This document shows positions 45,119 to 57,000 of a stretch of DNA of 64,000 nucleotides, piece after piece. The position numbers and the translations under genes were made by a program. Source of the stretch: Anaeramoeba flamelloides (lineage: Eukaryota > Metamonada > Anaeramoebidae); the NCBI GenBank assembly GCA_027625915.1, contig JANTQA010000045.1, forward strand, positions 1,550,001 through 1,614,000, given 5' to 3'. The first letter of the stretch is position 1. Every line of letters starts with the position of its first letter. The notes under the pieces were generated by a model, which was given only the letters and a program-made list of their open reading frames with translations, was not told where the DNA came from and ran no database searches.

Positions 45119-47667
45119 TCAGTCAAAGGGGCCCAGTTGTAATGGGTATAATACACGTGTTTAAAGGGTTTGCATAAATATTAGAAGAAAAATTTTATTT
45201 TGGAAATTGTCAAAATTGAAATCATTTTTTCACATTTCTATACATTTTTGTTTTTTTTTTTTCGTTTTTTTTTTTTTAAAACGTCATTCAGTTGCAAAAT
45301 TTTTTTTTATTGCAAGATCAACAGTCACTTGGTAAAAATGTGTTATTCTAAGGTTATTGAAACCATGTAAAGATTGTTGAGAAATCATATTGATTTCTAT
45401 TTCAATTCTATGAAGATCTTTGATCTTGATATTTGTTTAATAAATGTGCAAAATTTTCACTTCATTTTCATTTGCTTTTTTAAATAGAGACCACAAATAC
45501 CAACACACTTCGTTTGGGGGCTTGATTTCTAAAAGAAAAGTATGGAAAATGAAGTGAAAATGGTTTCCTATTTATTCTTCAAATACCAGTAGAAGTTCAA
45601 AACGAACATTGTTGTTTTACTCAATAGGGCCATTAGAATTTGAGCTTTGAAATTTTTAAGAAAATTTATTGATTAATTAGTTTTCTTTCAGACATATATA
45701 TTAACAATTCTTTGATATGTATTATTCTGTTTATTTCTTATTTGTTCTTCAAAGATCAATTATATAAAATAATTGATATTTGAAAAAAATGTTGGGAACC
45801 TTTGACTGAAACAGAGTTTATGTGTGTGTGTGTGTGTAAACCAAAAATTATCAAATGAATCCAACTTTTCAATGCAGTCATCTTAACTCAAGTACAATAT
45901 GGATTAGACATTTTTAATCCGACCCAGAGATATACAGGCATCAAAAAAAAATAGACACCTTGATTAATAAAAAAATGAAAAAAATAATCAAAAGTACAAA
46001 AAACATTCTAACTGACATACTCAAATGGTAAACAAGGACAGAACCCATGGAACACATATGATCCTAAAGGGGAAAGATCCTTTCATCAAGAAATTAAAGC
46101 CCTAGTCCCAGTATAAAAGCAAAAAAAATGGCCCTTTTTTTGTCATTTTTTTTAAATTAACTTTTTTGGAATATCTATAAGTTATCGTTTTGAACCAAGT
46201 ATTTGGTTAGGTTTGAATAGTAATCATTTTTACATCTCAGGAAACCTTTTGTTCATGGGGTTTTAGAAAAAGGAGATTGAAAAAAAAAATGACAAAAAAA
46301 TGGTTATTTTTTGCTTTTATACTGGTACTAGGGCTTTAAGACACCTAAAACTGGGTTACCTAGTAAAGTACCTGGGAATGGATAAGATAGATAACATCGA
46401 TTGGAAGAAACGGGGAGAAATTTGAAATCAAAAAAAAATACGATGATACTCATTTTAAATCTATAAATTACAAAGTCGAATAATCCCAAGATAGATAAAA
46501 ACTGGAAACTGAAAAAATTCCTCAAAGGCACACAATTTCCAATTTCTAGTAAAATAATTTGTGTAAAAAAAAAAATTCTAAATTTTGTGCCTTAATTTTG
46601 AGATTATTTTTCTGCCTTAAATTTTGTTGAAAGTTTGTGTCTTCAAAGAGGAACTGAGTGTATAGGAATATTATTTTTTTTGGTCAATATCCCATGAAGA
46701 AGTTGAGTGTTGAGATTCTGAGGATTATTTGCTTGTAATTTTCAAGCAACACAGATTCCTTGTAAAAGATAGTAACCACTCAAGAGAAATGTTTCTTTTT
46801 CTTCGAAATGAAGAACTAAATTATCCATTTTGGTCTTTAAATACCCTAACCCCAAACTTTTATGGAACTTAAACAGGTTATTTCAGTTACAACCTTTATG
46901 AATTAAAAGAAAGTTTCAAGTTAAATTTAATAAATTTGAATGAGTTTATTACTTTTTTGTCCAAAGCCAGGTTGGAATTACTCAAAAAAAAAAAACCAAT
47001 TTATTACATTCTTCCAAAGGTGTTTCGAAAAAAGTGGAAATAAATTTTTATTGTGGTTCAAACACTATCAAAAAGATGAAAAGATCTTACGTGTGTTTCC
47101 ATTATTGTCTTGATCATTTAAATTTGCACCCAAAGAATTTAATAAACGAATGGAGTCTACTTGTCCTTTGTAGGCAGCAAAATGCAAAGCACCAAAACTG
47201 GAAAGGTTTTTTTGGTTTACAGAAACGCTCATCTGAGAAAGATAATAAATTATTGTAGTGTTCCCATTCTCCGCTGCAGACATTAATGGTGTGTTGCCAA
47301 AGTTGTCTGCTTCTTCAATATTGGCACCCGCTTGGATAAGGTAATGCAAAGATAGAAGATCTCCCGAGATGCATGCACAATGTAAAGCTGTTTTCCCGTT
47401 TTGAGGGATTTTAAGGGAAAGGTCGACAGAACAAGAGAGAAGGTGCTTAACAACGTTACTTAATCCTGTGAGAGAACACAACTGAAGTAGGGTCGCCCCA
47501 TCAGAATTTCTGGCATCCAACAACTCAACATTATTCTCTTGTTGAATTCTTTCTATTAGCTCTTCTTCGTTGCGAGATGATACTAACGAAAAGAGATCTG
47601 TTTTTTGTTGTTTTTTCGGAATTTCGAGAAGTTCCGAAGGTTCTTCAAAGGTTAATTCTTCTGTCAT
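43500..47667 (-). CDS. HIP14-like ankyrin-repeat DHHC-type protein (three exons)
   Basis: Exons 47091-47667, 44101-44808 and 43500-43951 give 578 residues. Residues about 40-230 are ankyrin repeats (the join ..DNNGNT|PIHLAIEQDEF restores one perfectly across intron 1). Next come membrane segments, a DHHC-type cysteine-rich domain (about 401-445), two more membrane segments and a TTNEKINHSRYPHF motif as in ZDHHC13/17 and yeast Akr1. These are palmitoyl-acyltransferases of Golgi and vesicle membranes. The cysteine-rich domain is degenerate: CMTC and KPLRSKH are kept, but the following HCxxC is HDVSR, DHHC is DHLC (426-429), and the NC before IGxxNH is replaced by GP. The nucleophilic Cys remains, but several zinc ligands are lost, so activity is doubtful. 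The ATG at 47667 begins an acidic leader. Confidence 0.88.
45061..45105. repeat. Compound microsatellite (CA)n(TA)n left of family E copy 2
   Basis: CATACA then (CA)n then (TA)n runs directly into the element. A (TG)n tract follows on the other side at 45820-45838, so the flanks mirror each other. Confidence 0.85.
45106..45821. mobile_element. Family E element copy 2, between mirror microsatellites
   Basis: A 716 bp near-twin of 20948-21658: ends TATAAACTATTTTTCAGTCA and ..TTTGACTGAAACAGAGTTTAT; shared core TTCAAAACGAACATTGTTGT. Non-coding. Low divergence between the copies implies recent movement. Confidence 0.82.
45850..46560 (+). mobile_element. LINE fragment (post-RT region), interrupted by a MITE
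   Basis: Translated pieces include ILTQVQYGLDIFNPTQ and KKIDTLINKKMKKIIKS, and further on ..KNWKLKKFLKGTQFP, which matches the start of the LINE remnant at 25758 (ENWKLKKYLKISQF). This suggests the region just after the reverse transcriptase domain of the same LINE family. Stops and frameshifts are frequent. A TTAA MITE at 46094-46339 splits it. The 3' part is lost. Confidence 0.5.
46094..46339. mobile_element. TTAA-bordered MITE, family J, nested in a LINE
   Basis: About 240 bp between TTAAAGCCCTAGTCCCAGTA and the complement TACTGGTACTAGGGCTTTAA, with arms of about 50 bases (..GCAAAAAAAATGGCC..). TTAA at both borders fits a TTAA target duplication inside the older LINE. Non-coding. Confidence 0.8.
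46561..46662. mobile_element. Half copy of family C MITE
   Basis: Right arm only: AAATTTTGTTGAAAGTTTGT..GGAACTGAGTGTA with terminal TA. Confidence 0.6.
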
Positions 47668-47948
47668 TGTTTGTGTTATGTTTACGTTATGTTGATATTT
47701 GTAAAAACAGAAATAAAAGAAAAAATAAAATTATCTCCTTCTTTTAATGGAATATTTAGTTTGAGAGAAAATAATATAGAAAAAAACAAAAAGAGATTAC
47801 TAAAAGCCACTATTATTTATATTTTGGCATTTTTGAGTGAAAAAGTTTATTGTTTTTCCTTTACTATTCTTAAAAAAGGAAAAGGTTCATATATTTTACT
47901 CAAAATGGATTTTTTTGATCCTCTTTTTCCTTTTTCCTCTAATCCATA

Positions 47949-48151
47949 TACCGTAAGTTCCACTTTTAAGTCACAAACTATCAACGAAATTTAAGGCCAA
48001 AAATAATCTCAAAATTAAGGCACAAAATTTGGAATTTTTTTTTTTTACAATTTATTTTTACTAGAATTTGAATTTTGTGCCTTAATTGAAGATTTTTATT
48101 GTGCCTTAAATTTCGTTGAAAGTTTGTGTCTTAAAAGTGGAACTGACTGTA
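47949..48151. mobile_element. Family C MITE copy 2
   Basis: 203 bp, left end TACCGTAAGTTCCACTTTTAA, right end GTGGAACTGACTGTA, arms nearly complementary, no coding frame. Confidence 0.85.
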
Positions 48152-50329
48152 TCAAAGAAATAAGATTTACTTTTGTTAAAAGAATCAACCAAAATTTGGA
48201 TCATCTGTTTTTCATATTAAAAAACCGTGTTTCTTTTTAATAGAAGACCCAGATTAAAAGAAACAAGAATATGACTACTAATTTTAAGAAAATTTAATAT
48301 TGATTTATTATAGTGTTATTCTAAAAAAAAAATTCGAAAAATTAAGGATCAAATTGGAAAATTGTTCTCTTCAACACCTAGCAATTTATAACATAATTTA
48401 TTCAATAAATAAAAAAACCTTCAGAAAAATTGAAAAATAAATAGAAAAAAGTCCAACAAATTCCAATTTGTAATATAAAATCTATCTCAAAAATAGAAAT
48501 TATTTTTTTGAAAATAATAGATATCATTAAAAAAACAAAAATCTTGAAAAAAATTGAAAATTAAAAAAAAATTTTGAACAAATTGCATTCCAAAATTGGA
48601 AATATACAAAAAATATCAAAGAATTTAACTCAAAAATTGATTAAAGTTTAGACATACTAGTGGTTGGCAAATTATATATTAGATTGGAACTATAAAAAAA
48701 AACGTAGGTTTTGTGTCCTTAACATGGCTTTTTTTGATTACCCCGCCCAAAAAATTTTTTTAAGTAGAACAAGATATTCATAATTTAAATTCTGAGAACC
48801 CTATTGAAAAAATATTTTTTGAGTGCCACAATACTCTTGAAACTTTGAAATCAAAAGATCTTTCGCTACTCTATTTGTCAAAAAAAGATAAAGAATTCAG
48901 AGTTGATTATTAACTTTATCTTTTATGATAACTTTTTAAAAAAATTTTGTTTTATTATATTTTTAATTGGGAAATGTATTAAATGTGAAAGAGTGAAATT
49001 AAACAAAGAACAAGACAAGAAAAATAGATATAAAAATGTGTATCTTAAACAATTCTTTTCTTTTTGAATAATATTAAAATAAAAAGAAAGTACACATTTC
49101 CCAATAGTTGTGAAATCAAGAATGTAAAAAAAAAATCAAATTATAGTAAATTTTTGAAGATTTATTTTTTATCTACTTAATTTAGAATCAGAATAAACAA
49201 TGCATTTACCTTGATAGTCACCCCCATTCCTATTTTATTATTAATTAACTTCTATCCATTTTTTACAACTTTATTTTCATGAGTATTTTTTCAAACTATA
49301 GATAAATCAAAGACTACTCTTTCAAAGAGTCAAATCAAATTATTTATTTATCCTAACGAAAAAATCATTCAATCTAAAGACAAAGTATATTTTCAAAAAA
49401 AAAAATGAAAACAGTATTCAGAATTATTTTGATTTTTTCAAATTAAATTAAAAATAAATAATCGTGAAATTAGATAAATACTTACAGTAAATCTATTTTT
49501 TTTTTTTAAATAAAATTTAAAAAATAAACTATTTTTCTTTTTGCCAATATATATTTGAGGAATTAACTAAAAATTGGGATTTTCAAATACCTTTTGGAAA
49601 AATCTAAATTAATAAAAATAATTTTTTTCTCAAAAATTTTACAAACCAAAATATTTCAATTAAGAATTATATATAAAACCCAATTAATAAGAATACTTAT
49701 TGTAAGAAAAATCTTACAGATAAGATCAAGAAATAAATGATTTTTATTTATTTTTTGTTGGATCACTTTTTTATTTATTTTGATTTCCATTTTTTATTTG
49801 ATATGTAAACATATTATACTTGGATATATTCCATATTCCTTTTAATTTAACCATAATGTATTTAAACCAAGAATGAACTTTATTGATTGATTTTTCGTAT
49901 ATACTTGTGAACTTTAAAATTGTTAAAGAAATATATATTCTTAATAATCCTATTTAATATTACTTAAGATATAAAAATATAAAAAAGGAAAAATTATCCC
50001 ATCAAAGAATCATTGACTTTGTATTTCAAATTATTGATTTGAAATTTCAGATAAATAAAAAAAATGATATTTTTTGATAAAAATTGAGTCTCTTAAGTAT
50101 TAAAAAAAAATAACAAACCAATAGATAATAATTGAAATATTGTAAGATATTTTACGATTAAATTGTCAAAAATTAGTTAATTTTTGAAGAGTATTTTATT
50201 CAACAATCAAATTTAAAAATACATATCAAAAAATTAAATAACTTTCTATACTAGTATCCAAAATTTTATTAAAGTTAAAGAGTGAAAAGCGGTACATCTC
50301 AAGTATTTCAAGAAATATAAAATCAATTT

Positions 50330-50625
50330 TATATTTTTTTTTTGTTTTTTCAATCATTTTTTCTTCACTTATGAAATAATTTATATTTAGTTAAAAGAAT
50401 TTTTGCATGGTTAATATTAGAGTAAAGTTGGGTTCTTCAAAATAGAAAAATCACAAATAAAATTAATTGGTTGATCTAATAATTTGAATGATTAATATTC
50501 CCATAGAATTTTAACAAATACACCAAGGCTTTTTTTGTTTTATCTCTCTAAAATTTTTAATTCACACTTATTTTTTTATTTTGATTAATAAATATTTATT
50601 GTTTGTTTTGTGAGTATGTTAACTA
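50330..50625 (-). repeat. Dispersed repeat, family B copy 5 (reversed)
   Basis: Reverse-complement relative of the B copies (TTCTTCAAAATAGAAAAATC, TTAATTGGTTGATCTAATAA; terminal TTTGTTTTGTGAGTATG pairs with the CTCACAAAACAAA start of copy 2). Confidence 0.5.
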
Positions 50626-51063
50626 TAATCGAATACTAATATTTGAAGTATTTAATTGTTCTAATTTAGTGTTCTTAATAAAATTTATTTCTTAGTTTTT
50701 TTATTTCCAAAAGTTAATTTTGCTGTTAACAATGTCAAATTCAAGTTTACTTTCGTTTTCAATTTTACTTTTTGATTGAACTTACTTTTCAGAAATTCCC
50801 TTATTACAATAAAAAATCTATTATTAATTAATTGTGTTCAAAAAATGATTCAAAATAATTTAGGGTTTGACAATTAAAGTTACCGCTATTGTCATCTTTC
50901 AAAAAATAAAAAATGAGAAAAAAAAATAAAAAAAAAAAAAAAATGAAGGATAAAATAATTCATGGTTTATTATAAAATAAAATAAAATAAAAAAAAAACT
51001 AAAAATTTAGAGAAAAAGATCAAAAAAATAATAAATATGCTAAAAAAAAAAAAAAAAATGAAA

Positions 51064-54000
51064 TTATATTCGTTTCCATAAAAATACTGAGTGGTCTTTC
51101 CCACCAGCGGAGATAATATGGGAATCGAGTAAAAATTTGACATCTAAAACACTTGAACCGTGTCCTGACAAATAAATGGGTATTGTATTTTGGGTATTAG
51201 GATAAGGATAAATTTGAATTTTATTCGAATTTTCAACTGCCTTCGCGCCGATGCCATTGCGTACATCACATTTGCGTATATCGGGTATTTCCCTTGCCAA
51301 AAGTTTATCGTTGGTCTCCCATTGTGTGAAATTTTCGTCAGTTTTTTTGGAGTCTCTGACTCTCCAACACATTGTTCTCGTTGTTGTCGAGACTCTGATT
51401 GCACTTGAATCCTTTGCCCAATCCAGGGAGATGATTCCAGGGAGTTTAAAGCCAGAAATTTTGCGATAGTTTGTGGAAGCGCCATAGCACATAATGGCGC
51501 CGTCCTCGTGACATAAGACCAGTTTTGAGGAATCTGGAGAAAACTTCATTTGGATGATTTCGCATGTGGCATTTTTTCGATTTGTGATCTGCTTTAGTGA
51601 TCCGGAACTACAGAGTTTAAATTCGCCGTCCCTTAATCCAATGCCAATAACTCTACCGTCTGGCGAAAATGCGCCGATTCTTGGCTGCCCGTTGACAGGG
51701 ATTCTTCCAATTGATTTATTCCCATCGAGAGACCATACATTTACTGAACGGTCGTCGCTTGTCGAAATAAACTCCTTTCTGAAGGGGTGGCATGCAATGC
51801 CGTGCACTTCCTCCGAGTGGGAAAAGATCTCCATGTTTGACTTCCCAGTTTGGGTGCTCGCGGACCAAATTTGATTTTTCAAGGTGCCTGCGATGACTTG
51901 ATCTTTGAGAAAGTCGATTCCACGGATGGGCCCGCCGATTATTGACGAAATTTGCTTAATTTTATTCAGGCTAAATGTGCTCCATAGATTAACCTTGCCG
52001 TCCTTCCCGCCAGAAATGAAAAGGTCACTATTAATTGCCTTCAATACGACACAGGGGCCAACATGGGCTCTGAATTTGGAGGTCACCATTTTGTCACTTT
52101 TCCCCCAGCAATAGATATCTCCAGACCTGTTACCAGTCAGAATTTTACCATCTCTTGTTATTGCGAGGGATAAAAGCATGGAATCTTCTCGGCCTTGGAA
52201 GGTTCCAGGATAGCTCGTAAGCGATTGTTCGTTTTGAATCGTCCAAAACTGGATATGCTTGATTCCACAGATCACAAACGCGTTTCCGTCTGTGGGGTCA
52301 AAATGCGCACATAGCACCTTATTCCCTGGCCCTTCATTTTTCGCAATCAACTGGCTTGTTTTCCAATTCCACAGGCAAACCGTATGGTTGCTGTCTAAAC
52401 CAACTGTAACTAAATAAGGTTGGTGATGAGAAAAGGCTAGGCACGAAACGCCTTTTTCATGTGGTGGGTTAATTTCAGAAATTTTCTCACATTTGGCAGT
52501 ATCCCAAATAAAAACTGTACCATTATTGAGCTGCCCAGTCGCAACAATTTGCTTATTAGGATGAATAGCATTACAAGTGATCGTATCTGTGTGGAATTTG
52601 AAGAATCTTTGTTTGTGTGTTTGTCTATTATAGACAATTCCCACAGCTGCCGCGTAATATGTGATTTCGCCACTTGAGGTGAAATGAACATTATTACGAT
52701 CATCACCCGTATATCCAAAAACAAATTCCAATTCAAAATTATTACGATCGTTTGTGGTTGTGGTCGTGGTCGTCGTAGAATTATAAGAATTCATGGATTT
52801 ATTATTCATAATTGATGAAGAAGATGTTGTTGTTGTTGTTGTTGTATTGTTAAGAAAATTATTATCTAAATAATCGTCAATATTAAATGAAGTTTTGTTT
52901 TGGTTAGTATTGTTAATATCAGTTGTTGTTGTTGTTGTTGTTGTTGTTGTATTGTTGGAATTTAATGTATTATTTGTGTTTGTAGTATTATAAGGAGTAA
53001 AATTGGAATTAAATATTTCGTTTTTAGGTTTTGATTGTATCGAATCATTCGAGTTTGTTTTATTTGTTGAATTATCGAATGATGAATTTGTATTAGTTTT
53101 TTGTGGGACGCTTTTTTTACTTAAATAATCATCAATGTTAAATGAAGATTTTTGAAAATCCGTATTTACCATTTTTGATTTACTCATTTGAAGTGTTTTT
53201 AAAAGTGATTGAGTACTACTGAGTAAATCTTCTGTTTTATTTTTTTTTGTGTTTGTGATCGAGCCTGTACTTGAATTTAATTTAGAAGGATATGAATTCA
53301 GATTTGAACTAAGTTTTAATTTGTTCAAAATAGATCCTTCTTTTGGTTCATATTTGGATTGTAAAGTTGATGTTTTATTTAATAGTTTGGTTATAGAATC
53401 CGAATTATTATATGTTTGTCTTTTGGTAGTGTGTGATTCCAAGAATTTGTTAATATCAAATTTTGTTTCCGGTTTGGAGTTTCTCCTATTTTTTTCGGTC
53501 AACAAATCATCAAATTGATTTGGTTCTAATATTTTGGAATTTTTATTTACCGAATCGCCTATTGATTGTGCACGTGGTTTTCGATCATTTTTCACTTGGT
53601 TAAGTAATTCATCCAAAGGGTTTGTATTAACTGGTGGTAAAGATGATTCTTTTTTTGTTTCTGTGCTTGTTTCTTCTTCATGTGTATTGTTATTCTGTTG
53701 TTCTTGTAATATTTGTTCTACGCTTTGTAATTGTTTTTCTATTTCGATTTTATTTTCATTTTGATCTTGGTTTTGTTTATTATTTTGCAATTCTTGATCT
53801 TTTTCTTGTGTTTCTTCTTCTTTTGAATTGTTTTTTTCGATTTCTTCCTTAAATAAGTTAAGATAGAACATTATTATGAAATATTTGAAACAATAAAATA
53901 GATGTTAGATAGAAAAAGATATATATACATAGCAAAGAATTTAAATAGTGAAGAATATATTAAGAGGGTTATTGATTACCTGGGGTTCTTTAATATCGCC

Positions 54001-57000
54001 AATTGAAACAGAAATTTGGATTTCACCTTCTAAGTCCTATTTTTTTTATATTTTAAAAAAGTTAATTAAAATTTGTTGAAATGGTTAATTTTTTGTTGAA
54101 ATTTTTGAATGAAATATTGATAAAATCTATTTGTAATAGTAACTTTGTTAATTTTTTCGCGATTTTAGCCAATTCGAGAATTTTTTGAGAAAAATGAAAA
54201 TTTAGAATCTTTTTTATATTTAAAATAGAAAACTTATTAACAATTAAAATTAAAATAATCAAAAGCAAATGTACAAAAATGATTTTTTAATTTTTCATGT
54301 TTTTTTGATAAAATTGTGATTTTTTCATTAACGTTGATACTTTTCTGGTATTCTCCAATGATTGGAAAACTTGACAATGTATTTGATGTTTTTAAATTAC
54401 AAGAAATTCCATTTAATAAACCATTGGATATGTTTGGGTTTGTTTGAATTTGGGAAAAGTATTTTCAATTTTCATTTGACGTTTCTACTCCAAATCATCT
54501 TCATTTCTTTTTTAAATACAATAGAATGCCACTAAATAAATCAAAAATATTCACAAGTTTTGTAGTACTTGTACACACACACAAAGTATCAAAGTTAATG
54601 AAAAAATCACAATTTTATCAAAAAAACATCAAAATTTCAGAAATCATTTTTGTACATTTGAAGTAATAAAAATTATTTTGAAAGTAATAATTTTATCAAA
54701 GTATTTTATTAAAAATAGTGAGTTGTTTTGAGAAAAAAAAAAAACAAATTGAATTTTTTTGTATTTTTGAAGAGTTTCTTGATTATTTTCATCGGTATCT
54801 AATACTGTTAAGAATTCCAAGTCAAAAATTTGAAATTTCAGAATTTTTTATTTTGATAGTTAATTAACAGTTTTAATACAGTTTTGAGATGCTCTTTTGT
54901 TAAACACTTGTCTTATAAGCTTACTTGTTTTCTTTAATTTTGAAACAAACTAAACTAAAATTCAAAAAATGGTTTAAATAGATATATGCATGCAAACAAG
55001 AAAACATGTGTAAGATTCCAAAATATGTACATGCTTTTGAAAAAAAAATGGTGATGTGGATCACTTCATATGGGGGATGTAAAAGATATGCAAAAAAAAA
55101 AAACGGAAAACAATAGAAAAAAGATCTCGAAAAAAAAATCAAAGATTTTGATTTTAAGATTATTGATAATAAAGATACACATGATTTGACAAGGAAAATG
55201 AATATAAAAGATATTTCTGGTGTTATTATAGAAAATTACATTGATCAATATGACTAAACATGTTATAAGGAAACAAGATCTCAAATACAAATGATTTTGG
55301 ATCATATAGCCACAAAAATTCATCTCAATTCCAATAAATCTAAAAAGTTTTGTTTTTTTTAAATTCATCTCAATTCCAAAATAACTATTAACATTTTTCT
55401 TATAAATTTTGAAATTCTTTTTTATTTATTCGAAATTCGGAAAAGGGACTCAAGATAAAATAAAATCTATCAACAAATTCATTTAAACTAGAAAATTTCA
55501 GGTCTCTTTTAAAAATTATTTTGACCCTCTTAATATTTTATAATATTTATTCTTTTCCTTCTATCATTTTTTCCCCACTTATTCAATTTTTCATTCTTTT
55601 TTTTTAGAAAACTAAATTAGGTTTAAAATGCTTTTCTAATGACTGTGCCTATTCTATACTCTTTGAATTAGAAGTTATGAATATAGTCTCTTAAAAAATC
55701 TCTCTTTGACAGATTAGATGGTTCTTTAATACTGAACCCTTAAGTATAAATACAAAGCCTCTAAAAAAAGATAAATCATGTTTTTGTTTGTGTACTATTA
55801 ATAGTAAAGAAATTCTAAAAATTAAACAATAAATGTAAAAATTTTTGGAAAAAATTTTTTAGAGACAATTTTTAATCAAAAAAAAAAAAACACTACAGTC
55901 AGTTTCATTTTTAAATTATAAATTTTCAATAAAATAAAAGTTTCAAAATAATCCTAAATTAAAATATATTTTGAGGTATTTTTTTTTACAACACAAATTA
56001 TTTTACTAGAATTTGAATTTTGAGCCGTATTTTGAGATTTTTTTTTGTTCCTTAAATTTCGTTTAAAGTTGTGCGGTAAAAGTGGAACTGACTGTAAATT
56101 TTTATAAAAATTGGAACAATTATGAAAAGTTTTTACAAATTCAATCCATAATTTAAAATTTTCTTAAAATTCTGTAGTTTTAAAAAAGTGAGGACTTTTC
56201 TCAACCTTTTTTGAAGTTTGATCTGAAAAAAGTGATAACTTATTCAAGTTAAAAACTTTTTAGAATTAAAACTTGTTAAAACTTTTATATTTTAATAAAG
56301 TGAAGTATCAGCCTTTAAATGTTGAGGTAGAGGTTGGGGCCTGAAGAAAAGCATCTTTTTTTTCAACAAACTGCCCGCTTTATTAAAACACAATACTTTT
56401 AAAAAGTTTTGAATTCTGACAAAATCATAACAAAAAAATTTCTCACTTTTTTAAAAGAGCTATATCAATAAGTTTACATTCAAAATTGATGTGGCCTTAG
56501 GTATACTATTATTGAATACTGTATTGGATTTTTTACTGGAACAAGAAGAAGACATACACATGGTTTTTATTTTGAAATAAGGATTTTAGGCCCTGAAAGC
56601 ACTTATTTTTGACTACCAAATCGCTCCGAAATTCTAAAAAATAAATTTCTTGAATTTGTCTTTCATATTTAATTGAAAAGTTTTGTTAAAACGTGCTTGT
56701 AAAAAGAGTAAGTCTTCAAGAGATTAATTTAGGAAACAAAAAAACAAAAAAAAAAAAAAATTTTCAAAAATTTTTTCGACAAATTTGCGAGTTTGTGTAA
56801 TTATGAATGTTACCAAATTTGTTCATTTCCAAAATGAAAATTTTCATATTTCAGAGTACCTTTTTCTTTGGTACTGATAAGAAAGGAAAATCAATTTCAA
56901 TTTGATAAAAACGATTCGGAAAAAGAATTGATTAAAGAATTATCAACAAAAATAAACAATAACAGAAAGTTCGTTCAAATTATCTTTCTGACTGACGGTG

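Larger units (their letters stand above)
44809..47090 (-). other. Giant intron 1 of the ankyrin-DHHC gene
   Basis: This 2,282 bp intron (GTAAGA donor, TAATAG acceptor) is packed with a family E element, a LINE fragment, a TTAA-bordered MITE inside that LINE, and a half family C MITE. The gene's other intron is 149 bp. Confidence 0.85.
47668..51063. other. Intergenic, AT-rich
   Basis: Contains a full family C MITE (47949-48151) 281 bases upstream of the ankyrin-DHHC ATG and a reversed family B repeat (50330-50625). The rest (48.2-50.3 kb) is homopolymer-rich without exon-like islands. Confidence 0.6.
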
